Source of the DNA: Betaproteobacteria bacterium
Lineage (GTDB): Bacteria; Pseudomonadota; Gammaproteobacteria; Burkholderiales; SG8-39
DNA: 6,311 nt
Direction: 5' to 3'
Assembly: GCA_011391185.1 (NCBI GenBank)
Contig: JAABRB010000212.1
Coordinates: 1-6,311, forward strand
The notes beneath the pieces were generated by a model. It was not told where the DNA came from. It did not search any database and was given only the letters and a program-made list of their open reading frames with translations. Both the position numbers and the translations under genes were made by a program. Positions 1-5,197 of this stretch are shown here, piece after piece. The number at the start of each line of letters is the position of its first letter. The stretch's first letter is position 1.

Positions 1-200
1 GGCGGTGCGCGACCGGGGCGAGGATGTTCGATCGCACGCTCGACGACTCGCTTGCGCACGAATTTGTACACTATCTTCAGGCGAAATACCTGAAGTTCCA
101 ATCGAACGACTTCTCCACGGAATGGACCGAAGCCGAAGCGGTCGCGAACCAGACCTGGTTCCTTGCGGAATACATGCGACCCAGGCTGGCTCGGAAGTGA
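1..200 (+). CDS. C-terminal part of a putative HExxH zinc metallopeptidase-like protein (5' end outside window)
   Basis: The frame read from base 3 is open to a TGA at 198-200, giving 65 residues that continue from outside the window. It contains LAHEFVHYLQ; HEFVH (bases 57-71) is an HExxH motif, the two-histidine-plus-glutamate zinc site of gluzincin/metzincin-type peptidases. The rest is hydrophilic and mostly acidic until a basic end (RPRLARK). No third zinc ligand can be assigned with confidence; glutamates in the following TEWTEAEAVANQ stretch (bases 118-153) are candidates. An ATG at 24-26 is in frame but would give only a 58-residue protein beginning eleven residues before HExxH, so I treat the gene as truncated by the window edge. 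The motif within LAHEFVHYLQ resembles small uncharacterised proteobacterial proteins with LAHELVH-type motifs, possibly the DUF6647 type; this is recalled, not checked. Bases 61-180 are 51% GC against about 77% for 301-420. It converges on the lipoprotein gene; I see no terminator in 201-289. Confidence 0.72.
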   Translation, partial: RCATGARMFDRTLDDSLAHEFVHYLQAKYLKFQSNDFSTEWTEAEAVANQTWFLAEYMRPRLARK

Positions 201-289
201 TCATGAGTGCAGCCGACCGTGCCACACGCAGGAAGAGTGCCGGTGAAGCCGTCAGCCGTCAGCTGGCACAGGCCTATAGCCGAATCGCG

Positions 290-880
290 TTACTTCAGCG
301 CATCCGCGGTCCAGCCGATCAACCGGTCGATCGCGGCATCGGCGGTCAGCGCGAGCGCGCGTGCGCCGCCCGCGGCGTCGGCGCTCGGGGCCGGCTGGTC
401 GGTGCTGAAGCTCGTCTGCGCGACGAGGCGCCCATCCGCGACGAGCACCGCGCGCACGCGGACGAGTGCGCGGCTGCGGTCGGGCGCATCGAACACCTGG
501 CTGAACTCCAGCAGCTCGACGCGCAGGGTCAGCGCGGTGCGCACGCCGTCGCCCGGGACGAGCACGCCGCTCCGGGTCGTGGCGACGAGCCGCTGGCGAA
601 GTTGCTCGGTGAAGAGCTCCGGTGGTGGCGCAACCCAGCGGCTCTCGACGTACGAATGCGACTGCGACGCGTTGCGATACGCCAGGCGATAGACGAGCGC
701 GGGTGAGTCGAGCCACGCGGGCGCGGTGACGCTCGCGACCGTGATCTCGCGCCGCAGGCGTGGCGACGCCTCGATCGATGTGGCGCCCGGGCCGAAATCG
801 TATTCGACCGGCTTCGGTGGCGGGCCGTTGACGCACGCGGCGAGCAAGAGCGCGGCGGCGGTGGAGATGAGCGTGCGCAT
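290..880 (-). CDS. ABC-type transport auxiliary lipoprotein (PqiC / ABC_trans_aux-like), last gene of the envelope lipid-transport operon
   Basis: The product has 196 residues. The N-terminus has a basic MR start, a hydrophobic stretch and a lipobox LAAC with the acylated cysteine at residue 16, so this is an envelope lipoprotein. Position +2 is Val, not Asp, so by the Lol rule outer-membrane delivery is expected (inference). The mature part begins with a Pro-rich linker (GPPPKP), then YDFGPG, a strand typical of the ABC_trans_aux/PqiC fold (YxLxP/YxFG near the start). Further features are a WLDSPALVYR-type segment and a C-terminal helix ending LIGWTADALK. Family members pair with MCE proteins (PqiC with PqiB, LinN with LinM) and are thought to connect the MCE assembly to the outer membrane. 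The gene starts two bases after the stop of the MCE gene, so translation is probably coupled; a GGGG run 8 bases before the ATG is the nearest ribosome-binding candidate. Length is normal for the family. Other frames across this region are shadows of its high GC. Confidence 0.88.
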   Translation of the reverse strand: MRTLISTAAALLLAACVNGPPPKPVEYDFGPGATSIEASPRLRREITVASVTAPAWLDSPALVYRLAYRNASQSHSYVESRWVAPPPELFTEQLRQRLVATTRSGVLVPGDGVRTALTLRVELLEFSQVFDAPDRSRALVRVRAVLVADGRLVAQTSFSTDQPAPSADAAGGARALALTADAAIDRLIGWTADALK

Positions 881-882
881 GG

Positions 883-1839
883 TCAGCGCCCCGCCTCGAA
901 CCCGGCCTCGCCCGGGCCCGGGCGAGGCGGCGGCGGGCCGAACACGAGGCTGTGCGGTTGATCGGCGAGCCCGGTCAGCACCCGGTCGAGCACGCGCACC
1001 TCGCGCCGCAGATCGTCGGCCAGCACGTTCAGGCGCGGCAGGGTCTCGTCGTTGAGCGAGCGTGCCGCCGTACCGACGTCGGCCGCGTTGTCGCCGACCC
1101 GATCGAGCATCGGCGCGCGCTCCTCGTATTTCGTCGCGAGCCGGGTCATCGACTCGACCATTACTTCGGCGCGCTTCACCGCGCCCCGGGCGTCGTTCAC
1201 CGCAACGCGCACATCGTTCACCGTGACGCGCGCGTCGGCAAGCAGCGGTGTGAGTGAGGCCGCGGCCGGCTCCAGGCTCGCGGCGAGCTTCGTCGCCTGC
1301 GCAGAGGCGGCGTCGATCCGGGCGAGCGTGCCGATGAGCACCTTCTGGTTCTCGTCGCCGAGCAGTTTTTTCAGTCGGTCGGCCACGTCGCCGAACGCCG
1401 TAACGATCCCCTCGCCCGTGTCGAACAGGGACGGCCGCATCGGGATGCTCGCCGGCGACGCGGCCGAGGTCGCGAGCCGCTCGCGCGCGGTGCCGTCGTC
1501 GTCGAGCTGTACGAACGAAAGTCCGGTGACACCCTGGAAGCCGAGCTGCGCGTAAGTGCCGCGCGTGATCGGCGCGTCGGGATCGACCGTGATGCCGACC
1601 ACGACGCGGCCGGGCTCGGCCGGGTCGAAACGGATGGTCTCGACCTTGCCGACGTCCACGCCGCGAAAACGCACCGGCGCCTCGACCTTGAGCCCCGAAA
1701 CCGCGCGCGTCGTCGTCACGACGTAGGGCGCACCGCCGATGCGCTCGTCACGGTTGAGCCAGAGCACGCCGGCGACGATCGCGATGCTGAGGAGCAGCAC
1801 GAAAGTCCCGGCGGCCAGCGCATAGGCTCTGTTTTCCAT
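883..1839 (-). CDS. MlaD-family (MCE domain) inner-membrane-anchored lipid transport protein
   Basis: The product has 318 residues. Residues 6-28 form one transmembrane segment anchoring it in the inner membrane. Residues about 38-115 form a single MCE domain with the family core: AVSGLKVEAPVRFRGVDVGKV (46-66), a beta strand RVVVGITVD (78-86), and GFQGVTGLSFVQLDD (100-114). The remainder to about residue 290 is predicted helical/coiled coil, including heptad-like ARVTVND, VRVAVND, ARGAVKR. The tail ends in a Pro/Gly-rich segment (FGPPPPRPGPGEAG) that I recognise from other standalone MlaD-like proteins of LinM type. MCE proteins form hexameric rings that give lipids a hydrophobic path across the periplasm; a long helical tail suggests a PqiB- or YebT-like extended tube rather than the short MlaD ring. 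The start is firm: GGGAGA at 1845-1850 lies 5 bases before the ATG. It follows the ATPase gene by 27 bases. The substrate cannot be told from sequence. Confidence 0.93.
   Translation of the reverse strand: MENRAYALAAGTFVLLLSIAIVAGVLWLNRDERIGGAPYVVTTTRAVSGLKVEAPVRFRGVDVGKVETIRFDPAEPGRVVVGITVDPDAPITRGTYAQLGFQGVTGLSFVQLDDDGTARERLATSAASPASIPMRPSLFDTGEGIVTAFGDVADRLKKLLGDENQKVLIGTLARIDAASAQATKLAASLEPAAASLTPLLADARVTVNDVRVAVNDARGAVKRAEVMVESMTRLATKYEERAPMLDRVGDNAADVGTAARSLNDETLPRLNVLADDLRREVRVLDRVLTGLADQPHSLVFGPPPPRPGPGEAGFEAGR
905..928. repeat. Perfect 24-base palindrome at the 3' end of the MCE gene
   Basis: The arm GCCTCGCCCGGG (905-916) is followed directly by its exact reverse complement (917-928). 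It lies in codons for the Pro/Gly-rich tail (PRPGPGEAG) and ends 24 bases before the lipoprotein ATG on the transcribed strand. A competing pairing is possible: CCGCCTCG (891-898) is the exact reverse complement of CGAGGCGG (923-930), and 891-898 lies beside the purine-rich ribosome-binding region of the lipoprotein gene. A ribosome finishing the MCE gene would melt both structures, which would suit translational coupling. The palindrome may equally be a by-product of GC-rich Pro/Gly codons. Confidence 0.5.
1190..1231 (-). repeat. Two tandem 21-base units inside the MCE gene
   Basis: Bases 1190-1210 and 1211-1231 are two adjacent 21-base units sharing the core TCGTTCACCG-AACGCGC / TCGTTCACCGTGACGCGC. 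The unit length is seven codons, so it encodes repeated heptads VRVAVND and ARVTVND in the helical tail of the MCE protein. This fits coiled-coil growth by heptad duplication (inference). Confidence 0.6.
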
Positions 1840-1866
1840 CTTGTTCTCCCGGTTGTAAGACCCATC

Positions 1867-2742
1867 TCATATTCCCGCTTGATCCGCAGGCGCGAGCGCG
1901 CTCAATGCGCGCTGGCCCCGGTCGCCGCCGAAAAAGTTGTGAATGAAAGGATGGTCGACGCGCACGACCTTCGACACCGAACCGAGCGTGAGCAGCGCGC
2001 CCATATACAGCACGGCGACGCGGTCGGCGAGCGAGACCAGCGTGTCGAGATCGTGCGTGACCATGACGACCGTGAGCCCCAGCCGGTCGCGCAGGGATGC
2101 GAGCAGCCGCACGAAGCTTTCGCTGCGGTCCGGATCGAGTCCCGCGGTCGGTTCGTCCAGGAACAGGAGCTCGGGTTCGAGCACGAGCGCGCGGGCGAGG
2201 GCGATGCGCTTCACCATCCCGCCCGAGAGCTCCGACGGCATCCGGTCGGCGTGGCGCCGCTCGATGTCGACCATGTCGAGCTTGAGCAGCACCAGGTCGC
2301 GAATGAAGTCCTCTTCGAACGCGCGCAGCTCGCGCAAGGGGAGCGCGAGATTGTCGTAGACGGGCAGCGCACTGTAGAGCGCGCCTTCCTGGAACAGCAC
2401 TCCCCAGCGCTTGCGGATCTTCGCGTGGATCGCCGCCGGGGCGCGCCGCAGGTCGAAGCCGAAAACCTCCACGCTGCCGCGGCTCGGACGCTCGAGCCCG
2501 ACCATCTGCCGGAGGAGTGTCGTCTTGCCGCTGCCCGACCCGCCGACGAGCGCGAGGATTTCGCCGGCATCGAGCTCGAGATCGATACCGCGATGGACGA
2601 CGTGACCATCGAACTCGGTCCAGAGGCCCTTGACGGCGAGGACGGGTCGTTCCGGCGTGCGTGGCGGCAGACGCGTAGCGGCCCTCCGGGAGGTCGTTGC
2701 ATCGGAGGCGGGCCGAGGGGGCGTCATCGTCTTGTCCGTCAC
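1867..2742 (-). CDS. ABC transporter ATP-binding protein, MlaF/LinL type
   Basis: The product has 291 residues from a GTG start, and all ABC ATPase motifs are intact. Walker A is GGSGSGKT (67-74), the Q-loop contains VLFQEGALYSALPV (Q118), the signature is LSGGM (172-176), Walker B is LLFLDEP (192-198) followed by the D-loop AGLD, and the H-loop is VTHDL (H230). The Q-loop form FQEGALY/FDSLTV and the GGM(V)KR signature are typical of MlaF-family ATPases that power MlaE permeases. Residues 1-33 are a Pro/Arg/Thr-rich extension with no recognised motif, so the start is uncertain. The GTG at 2742 follows the permease stop by four bases, which favours coupled translation, while an ATG five codons in (2725-2727) is the alternative; neither has a strong Shine-Dalgarno sequence. 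It should sit on the cytoplasmic face with the upstream permease. The C-terminal region beyond the H-loop is short, as in this family. Confidence 0.94.
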   Translation of the reverse strand: MTDKTMTPPRPASDATTSRRAATRLPPRTPERPVLAVKGLWTEFDGHVVHRGIDLELDAGEILALVGGSGSGKTTLLRQMVGLERPSRGSVEVFGFDLRRAPAAIHAKIRKRWGVLFQEGALYSALPVYDNLALPLRELRAFEEDFIRDLVLLKLDMVDIERRHADRMPSELSGGMVKRIALARALVLEPELLFLDEPTAGLDPDRSESFVRLLASLRDRLGLTVVMVTHDLDTLVSLADRVAVLYMGALLTLGSVSKVVRVDHPFIHNFFGGDRGQRALSALAPADQAGI

Positions 2743-2746
2743 GTGC

Positions 2747-3892
2747 TCAGCCGCGGAGCTCGAGGCCGATGTGGGAGAACGCGACTGCGAACATCGAGTC
2801 GACGATGAGCACGATCGTGATCGCGGTGACGACCGATTGGGTGGTGCCGGCGCCCAGGCTCTCGGTGTTCGGCCGGATGCGCAGGCCGAAGTGGCACGCG
2901 GTCAGCGCGATCAGCGCGCCGAACACCGCGCCCTTCCCGAGTCCGAGCCAGAGATTCGAGGTCGGCACCGCGACCGGAAGCATCTGCAGAAACAGGGTGA
3001 AGCTGATGTCGAGTTCGAGCCGCGCCGCGAGCATCGCGCCGATGAGCGCAATCGCGCTGGTCCACACGACCAGGAGCGGCACCGCGATCGCGAGCCCGAC
3101 GACCTTCGGCAGGATGAGCCGGACGCCGGCGGGAATCCCCATCACCTTGAGCGCGTCGAGCTCCTCGGTCACCCGCATCACGCCGAGCTGCGCAGTGATT
3201 GCCGACCCGGAGCGCCCGGCGACGAGAATCGCTGCGAGCACCGGCCCGAGCTCGCGGATGATCCCGATGCCGACGATGTTGATGACGTAGATTCCGGCAC
3301 CGAAAGTCCGCAGCTGCTCGGCCGAGAGATAGCTCAGCACGATGCCGATGAGGAAGCCCACGAGCGCGGTGATGCCGAGCGCCTGCGCGCCTGCCCGGTG
3401 GAGCGTCGCCGACAGCTCGCGCCAGGGGCCGCGCGACGGGTTGGCGATCACCCACGCGGCGTCGAGGACGACCTGGCCGGCGAGGCGGACGATGCGGACG
3501 AGGTGGATCCAGACGTCGATCGCGCGGCGCCCGAGCGCCGCGAGCGGATCGAGGAGCGACCGTCGAACTGCTGCGCGCTCGCCGCCATCGGCATGGGCGA
3601 GGTTTTCGAAGAAGAGTTCCTGATCGGGCGCGAGCCGCAGCCGCTGGGGACGCTTCCGTGCCCATGCGCGCCAGAGGAGCAGCGCGCCGACGTAGTCGAG
3701 ACGCTCGATGCCGGTCAGGTCCCAGGCGTCGCGGGCAGCGAATCGCGCGAGCTCGCTGCCCAGCGCGCTCGCACGGGTCTCGAGCGCACGGATGTCCCAC
3801 GCCCCGCCGATCCGGACGATGTGCGTGCCGTCCGCGCCCGCCTCGGCGTTGATCTCGGGGTCGTGGATCCGCGCGGGCGCGGGGTCGGCCAT
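2747..3892 (-). CDS. MlaE-family ABC transporter permease with N-terminal STAS domain (LinK type)
   Basis: The product has 381 residues in two parts. Residues about 20-100 look like a STAS (MlaB-like) domain: strand THIVRIGGAWDIRAL, then WDLTGIERLDYVGALLLWRAW. At the loop where MlaB-like domains carry Asp-Ser/Thr-x-Gly, this protein has D66-Y67-V68-G69, so the usual Ser/Thr is missing. Residues about 125-381 are an MlaE permease with an amphipathic entry helix, about five hydrophobic segments, and the family signature RELGP (213-217) and AGRSG...AQLGVMRVTEELDAL (225-248). The usual AE-L-G-T-M appears here as AQLGVM. Fusion of the STAS partner to the permease is a known alternative to separate mlaB and mlaE genes. 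The ATG at 3892 is the only possible start: the frame upstream has no start codon before an in-frame TAA at 3938-3940. It is the first gene of the operon. The normal ribosome-binding window is empty (see the leader entry). Confidence 0.92.
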   Translation of the reverse strand: MADPAPARIHDPEINAEAGADGTHIVRIGGAWDIRALETRASALGSELARFAARDAWDLTGIERLDYVGALLLWRAWARKRPQRLRLAPDQELFFENLAHADGGERAAVRRSLLDPLAALGRRAIDVWIHLVRIVRLAGQVVLDAAWVIANPSRGPWRELSATLHRAGAQALGITALVGFLIGIVLSYLSAEQLRTFGAGIYVINIVGIGIIRELGPVLAAILVAGRSGSAITAQLGVMRVTEELDALKVMGIPAGVRLILPKVVGLAIAVPLLVVWTSAIALIGAMLAARLELDISFTLFLQMLPVAVPTSNLWLGLGKGAVFGALIALTACHFGLRIRPNTESLGAGTTQSVVTAITIVLIVDSMFAVAFSHIGLELRG

Positions 3893-3936
3893 CGAATGAT
3901 GCCCGGCGCGCTTTGCCGCCGCGCCGGTCTCCTCCC
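3890..3936 (-). promoter_or_regulatory. Leader of the lipid-transport operon: Shine-Dalgarno separated from the start codon by a GC hairpin
   Basis: On the - strand, GGGAGGAG (3929-3936), a perfect Shine-Dalgarno core, lies 36 bases before the permease ATG, too far for normal use. Between them is a perfect 8-bp all-GC hairpin: arms 3903-3910 (CCGGCGCG on the + strand) and 3920-3927, with a 9-base loop. If it forms, only one base on its 5' side and ten on its 3' side remain between the Shine-Dalgarno and the ATG, a workable effective spacing. No other start codon in the frame could use the site. Looping-out of this kind is known from phage T4 gene 38. Immediately upstream is an AT stretch, TAATAATAAT on the - strand, that could supply a -10 element (AATAAT), but no -35 is visible at 17 bases and transcripts from it would begin at or inside the Shine-Dalgarno. 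The promoter is therefore not located. Confidence 0.45.
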
Positions 3937-3943
3937 ATTATTA

Positions 3944-4016
3944 TTACGACGCGAGGGGCCACACCCCCTCGCGCTCCCCAAAGTCAGAAGAACCGCCGCA
4001 CAGCGGCAGTTCTCTC
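3944..4016. repeat. Intergenic double-hairpin repeat, copy 1 (73 bases)
   Basis: This copy matches 4027-4099 at 69 of 73 positions with no gaps. It holds two stem-loops. The first has a perfect 9-bp stem CGCGAGGGG / CCCCTCGCG (3950-3958 with 3965-3973) and a 6-base loop. The second is AGAACCGCCG / CGGCAGTTCT (3989-3998 with 4004-4013), with a 5-base loop and one imperfect position (C3994 opposite A4008). On the - strand that position is a G-U wobble, so the hairpin is better formed in RNA made in the direction of the flanking genes. The linker is CTCCCCAAAGTCAG. The form, non-coding with paired palindromes between genes, is that of a REP-like dispersed repeat. Neither hairpin is followed by a T run, so it is not a standard intrinsic terminator. 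Confidence 0.8.
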
Positions 4017-4026
4017 CCTCTAGTTG

Positions 4027-4099
4027 TTACGACGCGAGGGGCCACACCCCCTCGCGCTCCCCAAAGTCAGGAGAACTGCCGAACGGCGGCAGTTCTCTC
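4027..4099. repeat. Intergenic double-hairpin repeat, copy 2 (73 bases)
   Basis: This is the second copy, 83 bases after the first, in the same orientation. Stem 1 (4033-4041 with 4048-4056) is identical to copy 1. Stem 2 (4072-4081 with 4087-4096) is a perfect 10-bp AGAACTGCCG / CGGCAGTTCT with loop AACGG, and can extend by G4071-C4097. The four differences from copy 1 are one linker base, the stem base that restores full pairing, and two loop bases. The spacer after each copy is also similar (CTCTAGTTGTTAC after copy 1, CGCTAGCTGTTCA after copy 2), so the true unit is about 83 bases and a decayed third unit may begin near 4110. Confidence 0.8.
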
Positions 4100-4127
4100 G
4101 CTAGCTGTTCAGAGTGAGGCTAGCAAA

Positions 4128-4157
4128 TTAATCCCGCCTCGGCCATCGGGGAATTAA
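4128..4157 (-). terminator. Terminator-like hairpin downstream of the ClpX-like gene
   Basis: TTAATCCCG (4128-4136) pairs with CGGG and ATTAA (4147-4150 and 4153-4157), leaving a 2-base bulge and a 10-base loop. In the - strand transcript it lies 29 bases beyond the stop codon of the ClpX-like gene and is followed by only three T residues. It could act as a weak terminator for that gene; the short T run keeps confidence low. Confidence 0.3.
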
Positions 4158-4186
4158 CGCCAGCCGGGGCGCGCGAGCGACCTCGT

Positions 4187-5197
4187 TCAAGCTCCGCGTG
4201 GGCCGCGGACCATGCGCGGCTCGGCGAACAGCGACGTGATCTCGACTTTCCGGATCGTTGGGTCGTCCGGAACCTGGTACAGGACCGGAGTGATCAGCTC
4301 CTCGAAAAGCCCGCGCAGGCTGCGGGCCCCGGTCTTGTACTCGATCGCCATGTCGGCGATCTGCTCGAATACATCGCGCTCGACGGTCAGCTCGACACCC
4401 TCGCCGGCGAAAATGTCGCGAAACTGGGTGTAAATGGCGTTGGCGGGCTCGGTCATGATCCGCACCAGCATTTCCTGGGTGAGGTCCTGAAAGCGCGCGG
4501 TGATCGGCAACCGCCCGGTGAACTCGGGAATGAGTCCGAACTCGATCAGATCGGTCGGCTTGACGCGCGCGTTCAGGCGCTCGAGGACGGCCGGATTGTC
4601 CTCGCCCGACGTGGAGATGTAGCCATACGTATGGCTATGCGAGGCGATCTTCTCCAGCCCGACGAAGGCGCCGCCGCAGATGAACAGAACGTTCGTCGTG
4701 TCGAGGTACTGGCCGCTGCCCAGCTTGACCATGCAGCCTTCCATGATCTTCAGGAGCGCGTGCTGCACGCTCTCGCCGGAGATGCCCTGCGGCTGCCCGC
4801 GGGTTCCCTTGAGCTTGTCGATCTCGTCGATGAACACGATGCCGTTCTGGGCGCGAGCGATGTCGCCATCCGCACCGTCGACGAGCCGCTGCAGGATCGC
4901 CTCGATCTCGTCGTTGACATACCGGCTTTGCGCAAGGGACGTGGCTTCCGCCGTCACGAACGGCACGCGAAGCGCCCTCGACAGCGTCTCGCACATCAGG
5001 GTCTTGCCGGTTCCGGTCGGACCGATCAGGAGGACATTACTCTTGGCGATCGGGGCGGCGTCGCGTTGCGACCGTGCGATCTTCTTCACGTGCGTGTACA
5101 CGGCGACCGCCAGCGTCTTCTTGGCGTCGTCCTGACCGATCACGTACTGGTCGAGGTACTTCACGATGAGGCTCGGTTTGTTCACGCTGTCGGTCAC
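4187..5197 (-). CDS. ClpX-like AAA+ ATPase lacking the zinc-binding domain and ClpP-docking loop
   Basis: The product has 336 residues against about 420 for standard ClpX. The AAA+ module is intact: YLDQYVIGQDDAKK (14-27), Walker A GPTGTGKT (59-66), Walker B IVFIDEIDK (120-128), SGESVQHALLK (140-150), LFICGGAF (171-178), arginine-finger segment IPEFTGRLP (223-231) and sensor-2 KTGAR (288-292). Four ClpX features are missing or altered. There is no C4 zinc domain: even the longest upstream extension of the frame (to 5362) has one Cys. Pore loop 1 is RYVN (92-95) instead of GYVG. The segment carrying the RKH loop is cut to about fifteen residues (153-168). The IGF docking loop is replaced by SHSHTYGYISTSGED (186-200). 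It is expected to be a cytoplasmic hexameric unfoldase or remodeller that does not feed ClpP, comparable in principle to yeast Mcx1. The start is the GTG at 5197: it precedes the conserved region, has GGGA seven bases upstream, and avoids overlap with the divergent gene. No clpP lies nearby. Confidence 0.87.
   Translation of the reverse strand: MTDSVNKPSLIVKYLDQYVIGQDDAKKTLAVAVYTHVKKIARSQRDAAPIAKSNVLLIGPTGTGKTLMCETLSRALRVPFVTAEATSLAQSRYVNDEIEAILQRLVDGADGDIARAQNGIVFIDEIDKLKGTRGQPQGISGESVQHALLKIMEGCMVKLGSGQYLDTTNVLFICGGAFVGLEKIASHSHTYGYISTSGEDNPAVLERLNARVKPTDLIEFGLIPEFTGRLPITARFQDLTQEMLVRIMTEPANAIYTQFRDIFAGEGVELTVERDVFEQIADMAIEYKTGARSLRGLFEELITPVLYQVPDDPTIRKVEITSLFAEPRMVRGPRGA
4620..4637. repeat. 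Perfect 18-base palindrome inside the ClpX-like gene
   Basis: TAGCCATACGTATGGCTA is its own reverse complement. It lies in codons for residues 187-193 (HSHTYGY), exactly the surface loop that replaces the ClpP-docking IGF loop. No role is known; it could be a protein-binding site, a scar of insertion or deletion, or chance. Confidence 0.55.

Noticed and set aside
201..289. Bidirectional terminator between the convergent HExxH and lipoprotein genes
   Set aside because: Only a 5-bp GTGCC/GGCAC pairing with a long loop is visible and there is no T run.
5..706. Long open frame on the + strand, antisense to the lipoprotein gene
   Set aside because: It has the low-complexity Arg/Ala/Glu composition of a GC-rich shadow. 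The opposite strand encodes a recognisable lipoprotein, and bases 1-200 make sense in a different frame with HExxH.
1879..2808. 309-codon + strand frame across the ATPase gene
   Set aside because: It is an antisense shadow; the - strand has a complete set of ABC ATPase motifs.
2739..3962. 407-codon - strand frame overlapping the permease gene
   Set aside because: It is an Arg/Pro/Ala-rich shadow in another frame of the same strand. The permease frame has the STAS and MlaE motifs.
3950..4096. Repeat hairpins as intrinsic terminators
   Set aside because: None of the four stems is followed by a T run on either strand.
3944..4099. Two-unit direct repeat as a CRISPR array
   Set aside because: The units are 73 bases with internal double hairpins and only a 10-base spacer, which does not fit CRISPR repeat or spacer lengths. 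There are no cas genes.
2630..4117. 495-codon open frame on the + strand across the permease gene and repeats
   Set aside because: Its product is a run of Arg/Asp/Glu/His-rich sequence without domains. It is antisense to an MlaE permease with clear family motifs and runs through the non-coding repeats.
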